Source: Aurantibacter_A sp965215845 (GTDB taxonomy: Bacteria > Bacteroidota > Bacteroidia > Flavobacteriales > Flavobacteriaceae). Taken from it: a DNA stretch of 64,000 bases. Of this stretch, positions 1 to 7,550 are shown piece by piece (position 1 is the first letter of the stretch; every line of letters starts with the position of its first letter). A program made the position numbers and the translations under genes. Location of the stretch: positions 310,001-374,000 of the forward strand of contig CBDCEL010000003.1 of assembly GCA_965215845.1 (NCBI GenBank). Direction: 5' to 3'. The notes beneath the pieces were generated by a model, which had not been told where the DNA came from, did no database searches, and worked only from the letters and a program-made list of their open reading frames with translations.

Positions 1-88
1 CAATGTAGTCTATTTGATGACCAGGGAAGAGGCGAAATGGATCACGGGTACGGTCATCAAAGTCGATGGGGGTGAGAGTTTGAGATGA
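1..88 (+). CDS. C-terminal end of a short-chain dehydrogenase/reductase (FabG-like), cut by window edge
   Basis: The frame open from the left edge ends at TGA 86-88 and reads ...EEAKWITGTVIKVDGG.... The ITG-x(4)-VDGG stretch is the usual C-terminal signature of the SDR family, especially 3-oxoacyl-ACP reductases. Only 28 residues are visible, so the catalytic Ser-Tyr-Lys cannot be checked. The genes that follow on the same strand (dehydratase, ketosynthase, acyl carrier protein) make a 3-ketoacyl-ACP reductase in the same pathway the most likely role; this is an inference from context. Confidence 0.7.
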   Translation, partial: NVVYLMTREEAKWITGTVIKVDGGESLR

Positions 89-136
89 ATTGACGACCCT
101 ATTGCCGAAATGGTAGACAAAATCGTAATGAACAAT

Positions 137-275
137 GTCATGCTGAGCCTGTCGAAGCATGAGCAAGGCTGTCTATCCTGGGCACGGCCGAGGGATCGAA
201 GCATGAGCAAGGATGTCTATCCTGAGCACGGCCGAAGGATTGAAGCATGAGCAAGCCTGTCCCGAGCGTGGTCGA
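137..275. repeat. Tandem degenerate repeat array (GAGCACGGCCGAAGGAT type)
   Basis: Three to four consecutive copies of a unit of about 44 bp carry variants of CCTGAGCACGGCCGAAGGAT followed by GAAGCATGAGCAAG. The same core recurs at 12193-12368 and, inverted, at 652-674. The copies contain short self-complementary segments. They separate the reductase stop from the next gene and look like the dispersed palindromic repeats common between Flavobacteria genes. Confidence 0.75.
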
Positions 276-360
276 GGGATCTCACTCAAATTGACCGCAC
301 AACACTAGCGTATTTTATTGGTGCCTAATGTGCGTGGGTATTGTGAAACGAATTGATTGG

Positions 361-1110
361 ATGAAAAAATATTATGTATATCTGTTGACCTGTTCCGATA
401 GGTCTTATTACGTGGGAATGACAAATAACTTATCCCTACGTTTACAGGAGCATAATATGGGATTGGATAAGAGGGCCTATACCTATTCAAGGAGACCGGT
501 AAAAGTCGTTTGGTACCAAGAATTTACAGACCCAAATGAGGCCATTTCGAGAGAAAAACAGCTCAAGGGTTGGAATAGAAGCAAAAAGGAAGCCTTGATT
601 TCAGGAGCTTACGATAAGTTGCCAGAACTTGCGAAAAACTCCAAAAAGAAACGCTTCGACAGGCTCAGCGTGACAAATAGCATAATAAGAAAACTCCCCT
701 ACACCAAACCCTTCCTTTTTGCTGACGAATTGGAATATATCGATGGGAATGGTGCCAAAGGAAGTTATCGGTTTTTGGGGAGCGCCGATTTTTACAAAGG
801 ACATTTTAAAGATCATCCGGTTACGCCCGGTGTCATCCTTACGGAATGTTGTGCCCAGATCGGCTTGGTCTGTTTGGGACTTTTTTTGTTAAAGGATAGC
901 AATACGGAAAACCTGAAAATCGGGATGAGTTCTTCGGAAATGGAATTTTTGTTGCCCGTTTTCCCGAATGAAAAGGTGAGCGTGACTTCGGAGAAGGTCT
1001 ATTTCCGTTTTGGAAAATTAAAGTGCAAGGTCAAAATGTACAATGAAAAAGGAGCATTGGTCTGCAGGGGTGTTTTGGCGGGCATGTTAAAAACCGATGA
1101 CGATGAATAG
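361..1110 (+). CDS. GIY-YIG nuclease domain fused to a FabZ/FabA-like 3-hydroxyacyl-ACP dehydratase
   Basis: Residues 1-95 are a compact GIY-YIG nuclease of the UPF0213/YhbQ kind: YYVYLL, YYVGMT, the RLQEHN helix, and the late REKQLKGW with its Glu. Residues from about 104 on are a hotdog dehydratase with the catalytic GHFKDHPVTPG and the Glu of ECCAQIG. The two parts are joined by RFDRLSVT, which is encoded by the right inverted repeat at 652-674. ATG 361 is preferred because MKKYYVYLL is the normal family N-terminus; an in-frame ATG at 328 would add 11 unlikely residues. A GTG at 670-672 could start the dehydratase alone. It overlaps the next gene by 8 nt. The dehydratase presumably serves the neighbouring ketosynthase and ACP. 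Whether a fused protein is made is unknown. Confidence 0.8.
   Translation: MKKYYVYLLTCSDRSYYVGMTNNLSLRLQEHNMGLDKRAYTYSRRPVKVVWYQEFTDPNEAISREKQLKGWNRSKKEALISGAYDKLPELAKNSKKKRFDRLSVTNSIIRKLPYTKPFLFADELEYIDGNGAKGSYRFLGSADFYKGHFKDHPVTPGVILTECCAQIGLVCLGLFLLKDSNTENLKIGMSSSEMEFLLPVFPNEKVSVTSEKVYFRFGKLKCKVKMYNEKGALVCRGVLAGMLKTDDDE
652..674 (-). repeat. Right inverted-repeat arm inside the fusion gene
   Basis: This is the reverse-complement copy of the repeat at 137-160 and is translated in frame as RFDRLSVT. It lies exactly at the joint between the nuclease and dehydratase domains and supplies the GTG codon at 670-672. Confidence 0.75.
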
Positions 1111-2398
1111 GCGGGTGGTAATTACGGGTTTGGGCATATGTGCCCCCAATGGTAACGGTCTTGAAGCCTTTTCCAAGGCTCTGAAAAATGGCACAAGCGG
1201 AATACGCTTTCAACCCAAGCTGGAAGAATTGAACTTCGGTTGTCAAATTGCCGGGGAACCCTTGGTGCCTGCAAACTTGGTCAGCGAATATTTTACCCCG
1301 CTGCAGTTGCGGGGCCTCAACGCGAGCGGGTTGGTCTATGGGGTCATCTCCGGTACCGATGCCTGGAAGGATGCCCGATTGCCCATTTCAGACGATGAAT
1401 CACCTGATTGGGACAGCGGTATCATTTTCGGCACCGGCATATTGGGTGTTGACAAGTTTCGCGAATCGATTCATTTGGTCGACAAGGGAGAGGTGCGACG
1501 TTTGGGCAGTACTGCGGTACAACAGACCATGGCCAGCGGTATCAGTTCTTATTTGGGTGGTATTTTGGGCTGCGGCAATCAGGTGACCACAAATTCCTCT
1601 GCTTGTTCCACCGGCACAGAGGGGGTCATCATGGGTTACGAAAGAATCGTTTCGGGGAGGGCCGAGCGTATGCTTGTGGGCAGTTGTAGCGATAGTGGCC
1701 CCTATATTTGGGGCGGCTTTGACACCCTGCGTATCCTTCCAAGAAAATACAATGACAATCCAACAAAGGCGAGCAGGCCGATGAGCGCCTCGGCTTCGGG
1801 TTTCGTACCGGGGAGTGGGGCAGGGGCCCTCGTTCTCGAATCGCTTGATAGTGCAAAAAAGCGAGGCGCAAAAATCTATGCCGAAGTACTGGGCGGTGCT
1901 ATCAACAGTGGGGGGCAGCGGTCCGGTGGCAGCATGACCGCCCCGAACAGCAAGGCGGTACAAAAATGCATTTCTGAAGCCCTGTCAAATGCGGGCATTC
2001 AAAGTACGGATGTCGATACGATTAACGGCCACTTGACCGCCACGACCAAAGATGCTACCGAAATCAAAAACTGGAGTGCGGCCCTGGGCCGTTCGGGCAG
2101 CGATTTTCCATATGTCAATTCATTCAAGGGACTGGTCGGACATTGTCTCGCCGCTTCGGGAAGTGTCGAGTGCGTAGGCTCGATTTTACAGTTTGCAAAT
2201 GGCTGTCTGTATGGCAATGCCAATTGCGAGGACGTCCATCCGGAAATTTTAAAAATCATCGATGCCCAATGTATTCCCCAGAAAACTATCCTTTTTGAGC
2301 CAAAGATAATGGCAAAGGCCAGCTTTGGTTTTGGTGATGTAAATGCTTGTGTTATTTTTAAATTTTTTGACGACAAAAATTTAAACCCCAAATCATAA
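1103..2398 (+). CDS. Beta-ketoacyl-ACP synthase (FabF-like ketosynthase)
   Basis: Condensing enzyme that extends acyl chains on an ACP. Numbered from ATG 1103, the active-site Cys is about residue 168 (NSSACSTGTEG), followed by His 310 (NGHLTATTKDATE), Lys 342 and His 347 (FKGLVGHCLAASG), so the C-H-H set is complete. Length (431 aa) fits the KAS I/II family. An ATG two codons earlier (1097) is also possible; 1103 gives the family-like MNRRVVITGLG. It overlaps the dehydratase end and is followed 68 nt later by the ACP, so all probably form one operon. In Bacteroidota this set occurs in flexirubin/aryl-polyene clusters and in extra fatty-acid clusters; the window alone cannot tell which. Confidence 0.9.
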   Translation: MNRRVVITGLGICAPNGNGLEAFSKALKNGTSGIRFQPKLEELNFGCQIAGEPLVPANLVSEYFTPLQLRGLNASGLVYGVISGTDAWKDARLPISDDESPDWDSGIIFGTGILGVDKFRESIHLVDKGEVRRLGSTAVQQTMASGISSYLGGILGCGNQVTTNSSACSTGTEGVIMGYERIVSGRAERMLVGSCSDSGPYIWGGFDTLRILPRKYNDNPTKASRPMSASASGFVPGSGAGALVLESLDSAKKRGAKIYAEVLGGAINSGGQRSGGSMTAPNSKAVQKCISEALSNAGIQSTDVDTINGHLTATTKDATEIKNWSAALGRSGSDFPYVNSFKGLVGHCLAASGSVECVGSILQFANGCLYGNANCEDVHPEILKIIDAQCIPQKTILFEPKIMAKASFGFGDVNACVIFKFFDDKNLNPKS

Positions 2399-2466
2399 AT
2401 TCCAAATTCGAATTTTTTCTTGCAATCCATCACGAGGATTTTGGAATAATCCAACAAGTAGCATCA

Positions 2467-2727
2467 ATGAACAAGGAACACTATCAAAAACTACATGAAA
2501 TCATCGCCGTTTATTTGCCTGAGGATGTTGCCCAGGATAGCATATCGGAGGAAAGCCATTTTACAAATGAGCTGAACATCAATTCGGCCAACTTGGTCGA
2601 TATTGTGCTCGATGTTGAAGATGCTTTTGATATCATGTTGGAAAACGACGATATGGACCAAATGGAAACCGTCAAGGATGCCTTGGCCATCATCGACAAA
2701 AAACTGGGGGAAGCGAAAACGAATTGA
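2467..2727 (+). CDS. Acyl carrier protein
   Basis: An 86-residue acidic helical protein of ACP size. The probable 4'-phosphopantetheine attachment Ser is in ELNINSANLVDIVLDVE, where the usual D-S-L is N-S-A; the downstream LVDIVLDVEDAFDI matches ACP helix II. The unusual serine context suggests a specialised ACP rather than the main fatty-acid AcpP. It follows the ketosynthase on the same strand and is probably its acyl carrier. Confidence 0.85.
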   Translation: MNKEHYQKLHEIIAVYLPEDVAQDSISEESHFTNELNINSANLVDIVLDVEDAFDIMLENDDMDQMETVKDALAIIDKKLGEAKTN

Positions 2728-2784
2728 AACGGAATATTATCCCCTTGAGGGAACTATAGGGGCGTATATTAAAGCAGGATGCAC

Positions 2785-3225
2785 ATGAACGAATTTATAA
2801 CTTGGGCAAAAGACAAGTTGAATGTCGACCGTCGTTTGATCGCAATCTATTGCATTGTCTATTTTTTGTGGGGATTGGGCATGAATTGGTTTGGTACCGA
2901 GGTCGAAATCGCAAAATTCACCTATTGGTGGCAGGTCATTACCTGTTATATTCTCTATATGGTACCTATTTCGCTATTGCTCCGCGGGCTTCCCTTTCAT
3001 AGGCAATATGCGTATGGGCTCATTGCCATGTGTTTTTTGGAATTCGGCGGATATGCCTTAAAGACCTCTTATGCCTATCCCGATAACATTTTGGACCAAT
3101 TGTTCAATATCCGCAATTTCGGTTTGGGAATGGCGCTTTTCTTTGCACTCTACTTTCCGGCAGGCAATTGGCTGGTGGGCAAAATTTACGGTTTTCTCTT
3201 TGGCGGAAACCCTGCCGATGGTTAA
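2785..3225 (+). CDS. Small four-helix membrane protein of the pigment/lipid cluster
   Basis: About 146 residues with four predicted transmembrane segments (roughly LIAIYCIVYFLWGLG, VITCYILYMVPISLLL, YGLIAMCFLEFGGYA and GMALFFALYFPAG). ATG 2779 is two codons upstream of the chosen ATG and equally possible. It starts about 57 nt after the ACP and is the last gene of the cluster here. No catalytic motif was recognised and the family is not known to me. Its position suggests a role in handling or placing the lipid product in the membrane. Confidence 0.7.
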   Translation: MNEFITWAKDKLNVDRRLIAIYCIVYFLWGLGMNWFGTEVEIAKFTYWWQVITCYILYMVPISLLLRGLPFHRQYAYGLIAMCFLEFGGYALKTSYAYPDNILDQLFNIRNFGLGMALFFALYFPAGNWLVGKIYGFLFGGNPADG

Positions 3226-3463
3226 AGTTATGTTTTCGTAAATCGAAGGTTAAATTTCCAACATTTCAATTTCCATTCCTACATTTTTTGTAACTTAATG
3301 CTGCCAACCGAAACTTTCCGCCAGGGTGGGTAAATGAGCCGCTGACTTTAGAGTGTCCTCTTTTTTGTTCTTACCCTACACAGAATTGACCAATTGAGAT
3401 AGATCTTGATATCGTCTGCATTTGCAGAATGATATAACGGATAACGACCGTTACAGTTTTTAG

Positions 3464-3823
3464 ATGAACCCAAATTACCCCATTCAAATGAAAACGGAGG
3501 CACTTTCAACGACCCGTACCCGTTTTGCCACAAACGAGCTGCTCATTCGCCTACAACGCAATCGAAGAGACTTGGTGCAATTGAACCAGAAGCTCAATTC
3601 ACATACCTGTGAACCTTGCACCCCCAGCCTTTTTGAAGAAAAGCAGGTATTGCGAAAACAGCTTGAACGGCTAAGAAATTCGAACAGCGACCTCATCGAT
3701 TCCATCAAGCACCACAAGCGGTCCTTTGATGATATCGGGGAAGTCGTAATGCAACAAATTTGCGATTTCAACGAGCTGCGCAAAGGCGTGTTCGACTATT
3801 CAAAGGTTGCAAGTTCACATTGA
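3464..3823 (+). CDS. Small coiled-coil protein, paralogue of the gene at 14345
   Basis: 119 residues, charged, mostly helical, no signal peptide. It shares a clear core with the protein at 14345: LQRNRRDLVQLNQKLNSHTC here against LERNRKVVEQLRQKLNSYLC there, followed in both by a Leu-Phe-Glu segment and a second heptad region. The shared Cys in the LNS-x-x-C motif and the matching FNEL/FNLL near the end are notable. ATG 3488 is a possible alternative start. Function unknown; a cytoplasmic structural or regulatory role is a guess from composition. Confidence 0.7.
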   Translation: MNPNYPIQMKTEALSTTRTRFATNELLIRLQRNRRDLVQLNQKLNSHTCEPCTPSLFEEKQVLRKQLERLRNSNSDLIDSIKHHKRSFDDIGEVVMQQICDFNELRKGVFDYSKVASSH

Positions 3824-3828
3824 GGCGA

Positions 3829-4785
3829 TCAGTCCGTTTCGCGGGCATCCTCTTTTTCAGGAATCAACAAAGAGGCCACGATACCGCCGACCAAGGCTAC
3901 CGAGATAACGGTCAGTGATACCCATTCGGGCGGGTGCACATAACTTGAGAAAAGCATCTTCAGGCCCACAAAGGCCAGGATAACCACAAGGCTATAGTTG
4001 ATAAAGCGAAACTTGTCGAGCATTCTCGAAATCAAAAAGTACATAGAGCGCAAACCCAAAATAGCCAGGATATTCGAACTAAAGACAATGAACGGGTCCG
4101 CCGTAATGGCTAGAATCGCCGGTATGCTATCCAAGGCAAAAAGAATATCGGTCAACTCGATAACGATCAATGCCACGAAAAGGGGAGTGGCCGCATTGAC
4201 CCCCATACGTTTTACAAAAAATTGATTTCCCTGCACCGCCCCGGTAATGGGGTAGACCTTTTTGATTTGACGGAACACCCATGACTTTTTGGGGTCGAAA
4301 TCCTCATCGTCAGATTTCAACATCTTATAGGCGGTCCATAATAAAAACACCCCGAAAACATAGATGATCCAATCGAACTTGGTGATCAGGGCCACCCCGA
4401 ACAATATCATCAGGGCCCTGAATACGATGGCCCCCAGAATTCCCCAAAATAGCACCCGGTGCTGGTAAATGGGCGGAATCTTGAACGATGCAAAAATAAC
4501 GGCGATAACGAACACATTGTCAACACTCAATGAAAGTTCGATCAAATATCCGGTGATATATTTTAGAACGGCTTCGTTCGGGGTCAAGTTCGTCGGATTT
4601 TCGACCAACCCGCTCGAAAAGAGCCAATAGATGACCCCGCTAAAACCAAGGGCAACGGAGACCCATATGGCCGTCCAGATGCCGGCTTCCTTACTTTTGA
4701 TTACATGCTCGTTCTTGTGGAATACCCCAAGATCTAACGCAAGAAATACAATGATACAGGCAATAAAAATGCCCCAGACCCACAT
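3829..4785 (-). CDS. TerC/Alx family integral membrane protein
   Basis: 318 residues with seven to nine hydrophobic segments and the family signatures LSVDNVFVIAVIF and IELTDILFALDSIPAI, whose acidic residues lie inside membrane helices. TerC and Alx proteins are linked to tellurite resistance and to manganese export. The N-terminus MWVWGIFIACIIVFLALDLGVF and the full length match the family. It is convergent with the coiled-coil gene (5 nt between stops) and appears to be a single transcription unit. Manganese efflux is a family-level inference. Confidence 0.92.
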   Translation of the reverse strand: MWVWGIFIACIIVFLALDLGVFHKNEHVIKSKEAGIWTAIWVSVALGFSGVIYWLFSSGLVENPTNLTPNEAVLKYITGYLIELSLSVDNVFVIAVIFASFKIPPIYQHRVLFWGILGAIVFRALMILFGVALITKFDWIIYVFGVFLLWTAYKMLKSDDEDFDPKKSWVFRQIKKVYPITGAVQGNQFFVKRMGVNAATPLFVALIVIELTDILFALDSIPAILAITADPFIVFSSNILAILGLRSMYFLISRMLDKFRFINYSLVVILAFVGLKMLFSSYVHPPEWVSLTVISVALVGGIVASLLIPEKEDARETD

Positions 4786-4908
4786 AGTTTGGATTTTAAG
4801 GGCACGAAGTTATAGCAAAAATTCAAAGTACCAAACCTGCCGATAGCCAAGCACCCTCCCGATGCCATAATACCTTGGGGGTAACACGGATACCTTGGGT
4901 CGAACCGA

Positions 4909-5415
4909 TCAGTTCAGGTCAAAGGTCATTTTCACCTGGACCTCATTGTCTTCCCGCTTCTTTTTGATATTGATTCCGAAATCGGACGAAAATAGGGTTG
5001 TAGTGCCGATCAGCTGGTTTTCCTGTTTTTTGAAGTCGATGGTAATGGGCTTTTCGTTGCCCTTGATGGTCAGTATGCCTTTAACGGAGAATCCATCTGC
5101 AGTAGGGGCAATCGAATTGCTCTCAAAGAATATTCTTGGGTGATCGTCCGCATCAAAATACTTGCCGCCTTTCAAGGACCAATCCCGTAAAAAGATGCCC
5201 GTTTTGATCGTTTTGACGGCGACGGAACCTTTCAATTTAGAGTTGGTGGGATTTTCAAAGTCGATGCTAGAAGAAGAATCAAAGCCCGAAATATGGCCGT
5301 CGACATCCTTGGAAACAAAAACAAAGGAAATTTCGGCCGATTTGATCGTTTTTGCCTGTCCGAAAACGAGCAAGGGAGATAGGCAGACGAAAATAAGGAA
5401 TACACTGAATTTCAT
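4909..5415 (-). CDS. YceI family periplasmic protein
   Basis: 168 residues beginning with a signal peptide (MKFSVFLIFVCLSPLLVFGQA). The mature part has the YceI beta-barrel pattern: AEISFVFVSKDVDGHISGF at the start, LRDWSLKGGKYFDADDHPRI in the middle, and GILTIKGNEKPITIDF near the end. YceI proteins are lipocalin-like binders of isoprenoid lipids such as polyprenols. The frame ends LIGTTTLFSSDFGI... with the expected final strand. A probable promoter lies just upstream at 5441-5448 on the minus strand. Confidence 0.92.
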   Translation of the reverse strand: MKFSVFLIFVCLSPLLVFGQAKTIKSAEISFVFVSKDVDGHISGFDSSSSIDFENPTNSKLKGSVAVKTIKTGIFLRDWSLKGGKYFDADDHPRIFFESNSIAPTADGFSVKGILTIKGNEKPITIDFKKQENQLIGTTTLFSSDFGINIKKKREDNEVQVKMTFDLN

Positions 5416-5440
5416 AACAGGTAGGTTGCAATCAACATGC

Positions 5441-5448
5441 CAAAGGTA
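5441..5448 (-). promoter_or_regulatory. Probable -7 promoter box of the yceI-like gene
   Basis: Minus-strand TACCTTTG matches the Bacteroidota -7 consensus TAnnTTTG and lies 26 nt upstream of the ATG. No good -33 TTG was found at the usual distance, so support is from this box alone. Confidence 0.45.
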
Positions 5449-5564
5449 CTATTTATTTGATCGATAATCTGACGCCGATTTTAGACAAACGACCCGCAAT
5501 GTCTTTAAATATAGCTACTTACCGAAGTTTTTTTTACATTGGTGGTGAACACACCAGGTCTGAA

Positions 5565-5906
5565 ATGAAAATAGGGGTTATCTTTTTGGTGTTTATGGGC
5601 ACTCTTTGGCTCGGCACCGCAGAATTAAGGGCACAAAACACAACAGTTGAAAATAAGAACGAACTTGGGCTTGAAGAGGAAGACGGGCCTCTAATGTACA
5701 GGTTCGAGCCAGAATACTTGACTTCGCTTGAACAGCGAAAAGCTCGAATTCTGAAAATGCGGGCCATTCTCGATACTTTGGATATCAGGGAAGGCAAACG
5801 CAAAAGATTGTTGAAAGATTTATATAAAAACGGGGTTTCTGAACGCCTATCAAAGGCATTGTTGGCCGACACAGGTTTTGACGATATAGCGGATATCATC
5901 AATTGA
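5565..5906 (+). CDS. Small exported protein, first of a tandem paralogous pair
   Basis: About 113 residues from ATG 5565, chosen because MKIGVIFLVFMGTLWLGTAELRAQ is a clear signal peptide; the frame is open further upstream but those residues look non-coding. The mature protein is charged, with a C-terminal helix pair, RAILDTLDIREGKRKRLLKDLY, matching RSILDTLSISDRRRERLLRELN in the next gene. The family is unknown to me. The 45-nt gap to the paralogue suggests co-transcription and an origin by local duplication. Confidence 0.75.
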   Translation: MKIGVIFLVFMGTLWLGTAELRAQNTTVENKNELGLEEEDGPLMYRFEPEYLTSLEQRKARILKMRAILDTLDIREGKRKRLLKDLYKNGVSERLSKALLADTGFDDIADIIN

Positions 5907-5950
5907 ACGGCCTATGGAATTTTCATTAAATTTATATACTGCATTTAGTT

Positions 5951-6316
5951 ATGATAAAAGGGGCATTTAAAATTGGGTTGATTTTTGTATTCTTACTTGT
6001 TGCCGATCAAATTTCGGCCCAGACGGTCATGGTCAAGGTCGAAAAAGAAGAAAATGAGGTTCAAAAGTATACCGTCATGGAGAAATTTGAACCCAATCTG
6101 GTGATTCCTGCGGACGAGCGCTTGCGTATAAAGGAGGAACGCAAAAAATTGATTGCCCACCGACGTAGTATTTTGGATACTTTGAGCATTTCAGATCGCA
6201 GACGAGAACGACTTTTGCGCGAGCTCAACAAAAGCCCGTTTTCAGACCGTATCAATCGAACCTTCGCCAAAATTGAATTCGAAGACGATAATGATGTTGT
6301 TGAGCAAAACAACTGA
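5951..6316 (+). CDS. Small exported protein, second of the tandem paralogous pair
   Basis: 121 residues with a signal peptide (MIKGAFKIGLIFVFLLVADQISAQ). The shared core is FEPxL near residue 48 and the ILDTL...RRERLLRELNKSPFSDR segment near 75-100, then an acidic tail. Similar in length and order to the previous gene but strongly diverged, so this is not a recent duplication. Export to the periplasm is likely; function unknown. Confidence 0.75.
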   Translation: MIKGAFKIGLIFVFLLVADQISAQTVMVKVEKEENEVQKYTVMEKFEPNLVIPADERLRIKEERKKLIAHRRSILDTLSISDRRRERLLRELNKSPFSDRINRTFAKIEFEDDNDVVEQNN

Positions 6317-6428
6317 ACCGCTTCTTTTACACCCTTATAGCGAGTTAAATTTTAGTTAATTGGCCCATTTTCAGGATAGGTTCATTCTAGAAATTGATAT
6401 TTTCAGGGGAATCTAAAACTCCTGACCG

Positions 6429-7550
6429 ATGAAAAAATTACTTCCAAAGAGCATGGCCGTCTTTGTTGCGATCATGACCTTCTCATTTTCCTATGATCAT
6501 GACGAAAGATCTGAACTGACCAAAGGGTTCACCTTTGGAAATCCTGAAATTGCCTCGATCGATCAAATGAGTTTTGGCCCCGAGGGCATCCTCTTCTTGG
6601 GAGATTCGCAGAATGCCGCCGTTTATGCCCTTGACACCAAAGATGTGCAATCGACAGATAAGGTCGAGCCCATTCGAATCGAGGATTTCGACGGAAAAAT
6701 TGCCGCGGCATTGGGTACCACGATCGATAATGTGAAGATCAATGAAATGGTCGTCAATCCGATTTCGAAGAAAATTTACTTTGCGGTCCGTGTGGCCGAT
6801 GGAACTCCCGTATTGTTAAAATTGAAAGGGGAGGAGTTCGAGCATGTTCCCTTGAAAGCGGTAAGCTATTCGAAAATCGAATTGACCGATCCGGTGCCCG
6901 CCGATGCCAAGGACAGATGGGAACGTCCATTGCGCACATGGGCCATTTCCGATTTAAAATATCACGATGGCAGGGTATTGGTGTCGGGCTTGTCCAACAA
7001 AGAGTTTGCCTCGACATTCAGAAGCATTCCCTTTCCCTTCAACGATTCGCAAGATTACGCCTCTTTGGAAATCTGGCATGCCGCCCATGGTGAATACGAG
7101 ACACATGCGCCGATCAAGACTTTTGATGTTATCGCGCTTGAGGGGCAAGATTATCTGATGGCGAGCTATACCTGTACACCCCTGGTCTTGTTCCCCTTGA
7201 ATGCCCTAAAGGATGGTGAACATACCAAGGGTCGCACGGTTGCAGAGCTTGGAGCCGGCAATTCACCCTTGGATATGGTTTCTTATGAAAAGGGAGGACA
7301 GACCTATTTTTTAATGTCGAACAACAACAGGCCCATCATGAGGATCAAGTATGATGACATCGCCAATTTCAAGGATTCGATGACCGAACCGGTGCCCGTA
7401 TTTGCCGAAACTGAAGGAGTGCCCTATGATAATTTACCTTTTCCACATGTTTTGCAGATGGACATGCTCGATGCCACCAATGTCATATATCTACAGCGTA
7501 CCTTGGATGGCGACCTGCTATTGCGCACGCGAACCACCGAATGGATGTAA
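6429..7550 (+). CDS. Exported beta-propeller-like protein
   Basis: 373 residues with an N-terminal signal (MKKLLPKSMAVFVAIMTFSFS). The body has repeated propeller-like strands such as IDQMSFGPEGILFLGDSQNAAVYAL and ISDLKYHDGRVLVSGLSNKEF, in the style of NHL or YncE propellers. Near the C-terminus HVLQMDMLDATNVIYLQRTL closes the fold. No catalytic residues were recognised. It overlaps the following lipoprotein gene by 10 nt, so the two are likely co-transcribed and may act together at the cell envelope. Confidence 0.75.
   Translation: MKKLLPKSMAVFVAIMTFSFSYDHDERSELTKGFTFGNPEIASIDQMSFGPEGILFLGDSQNAAVYALDTKDVQSTDKVEPIRIEDFDGKIAAALGTTIDNVKINEMVVNPISKKIYFAVRVADGTPVLLKLKGEEFEHVPLKAVSYSKIELTDPVPADAKDRWERPLRTWAISDLKYHDGRVLVSGLSNKEFASTFRSIPFPFNDSQDYASLEIWHAAHGEYETHAPIKTFDVIALEGQDYLMASYTCTPLVLFPLNALKDGEHTKGRTVAELGAGNSPLDMVSYEKGGQTYFLMSNNNRPIMRIKYDDIANFKDSMTEPVPVFAETEGVPYDNLPFPHVLQMDMLDATNVIYLQRTLDGDLLLRTRTTEWM

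Larger units (their letters stand above)
137..674. mobile_element. Candidate GIY-YIG-carrying unit bounded by inverted repeats
   Basis: An inverted-repeat pair encloses the GIY-YIG reading frame. The left arm is 137-160 and the right arm 652-674; the right arm's reverse complement matches the left at about 21 of 23 positions, with the shared core CTGAGCCTGTCGAAGC. Between them lie further degenerate repeat copies (to about 275) and the small GIY-YIG nuclease domain. The unit lies between the reductase and dehydratase genes of a lipid/pigment cluster. Its resemblance to a small transposon or REP-like element with its own nuclease is an inference; target-site duplications were not identified. 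Confidence 0.5.

Noticed and set aside
137..275. Tandem units that could be read as a CRISPR array
   Set aside because: Units are degenerate and adjoining, with no unique spacers of constant length and no cas genes.
328..360. Earlier ATG for the GIY-YIG fusion
   Set aside because: Adds 11 residues not typical of the family; MKKYYVYLL at 361 is the normal start.
1400..1963. 187-residue antisense frame inside the ketosynthase gene
   Set aside because: Shadow of a GC-rich coding region with an intact conserved protein on the other strand.
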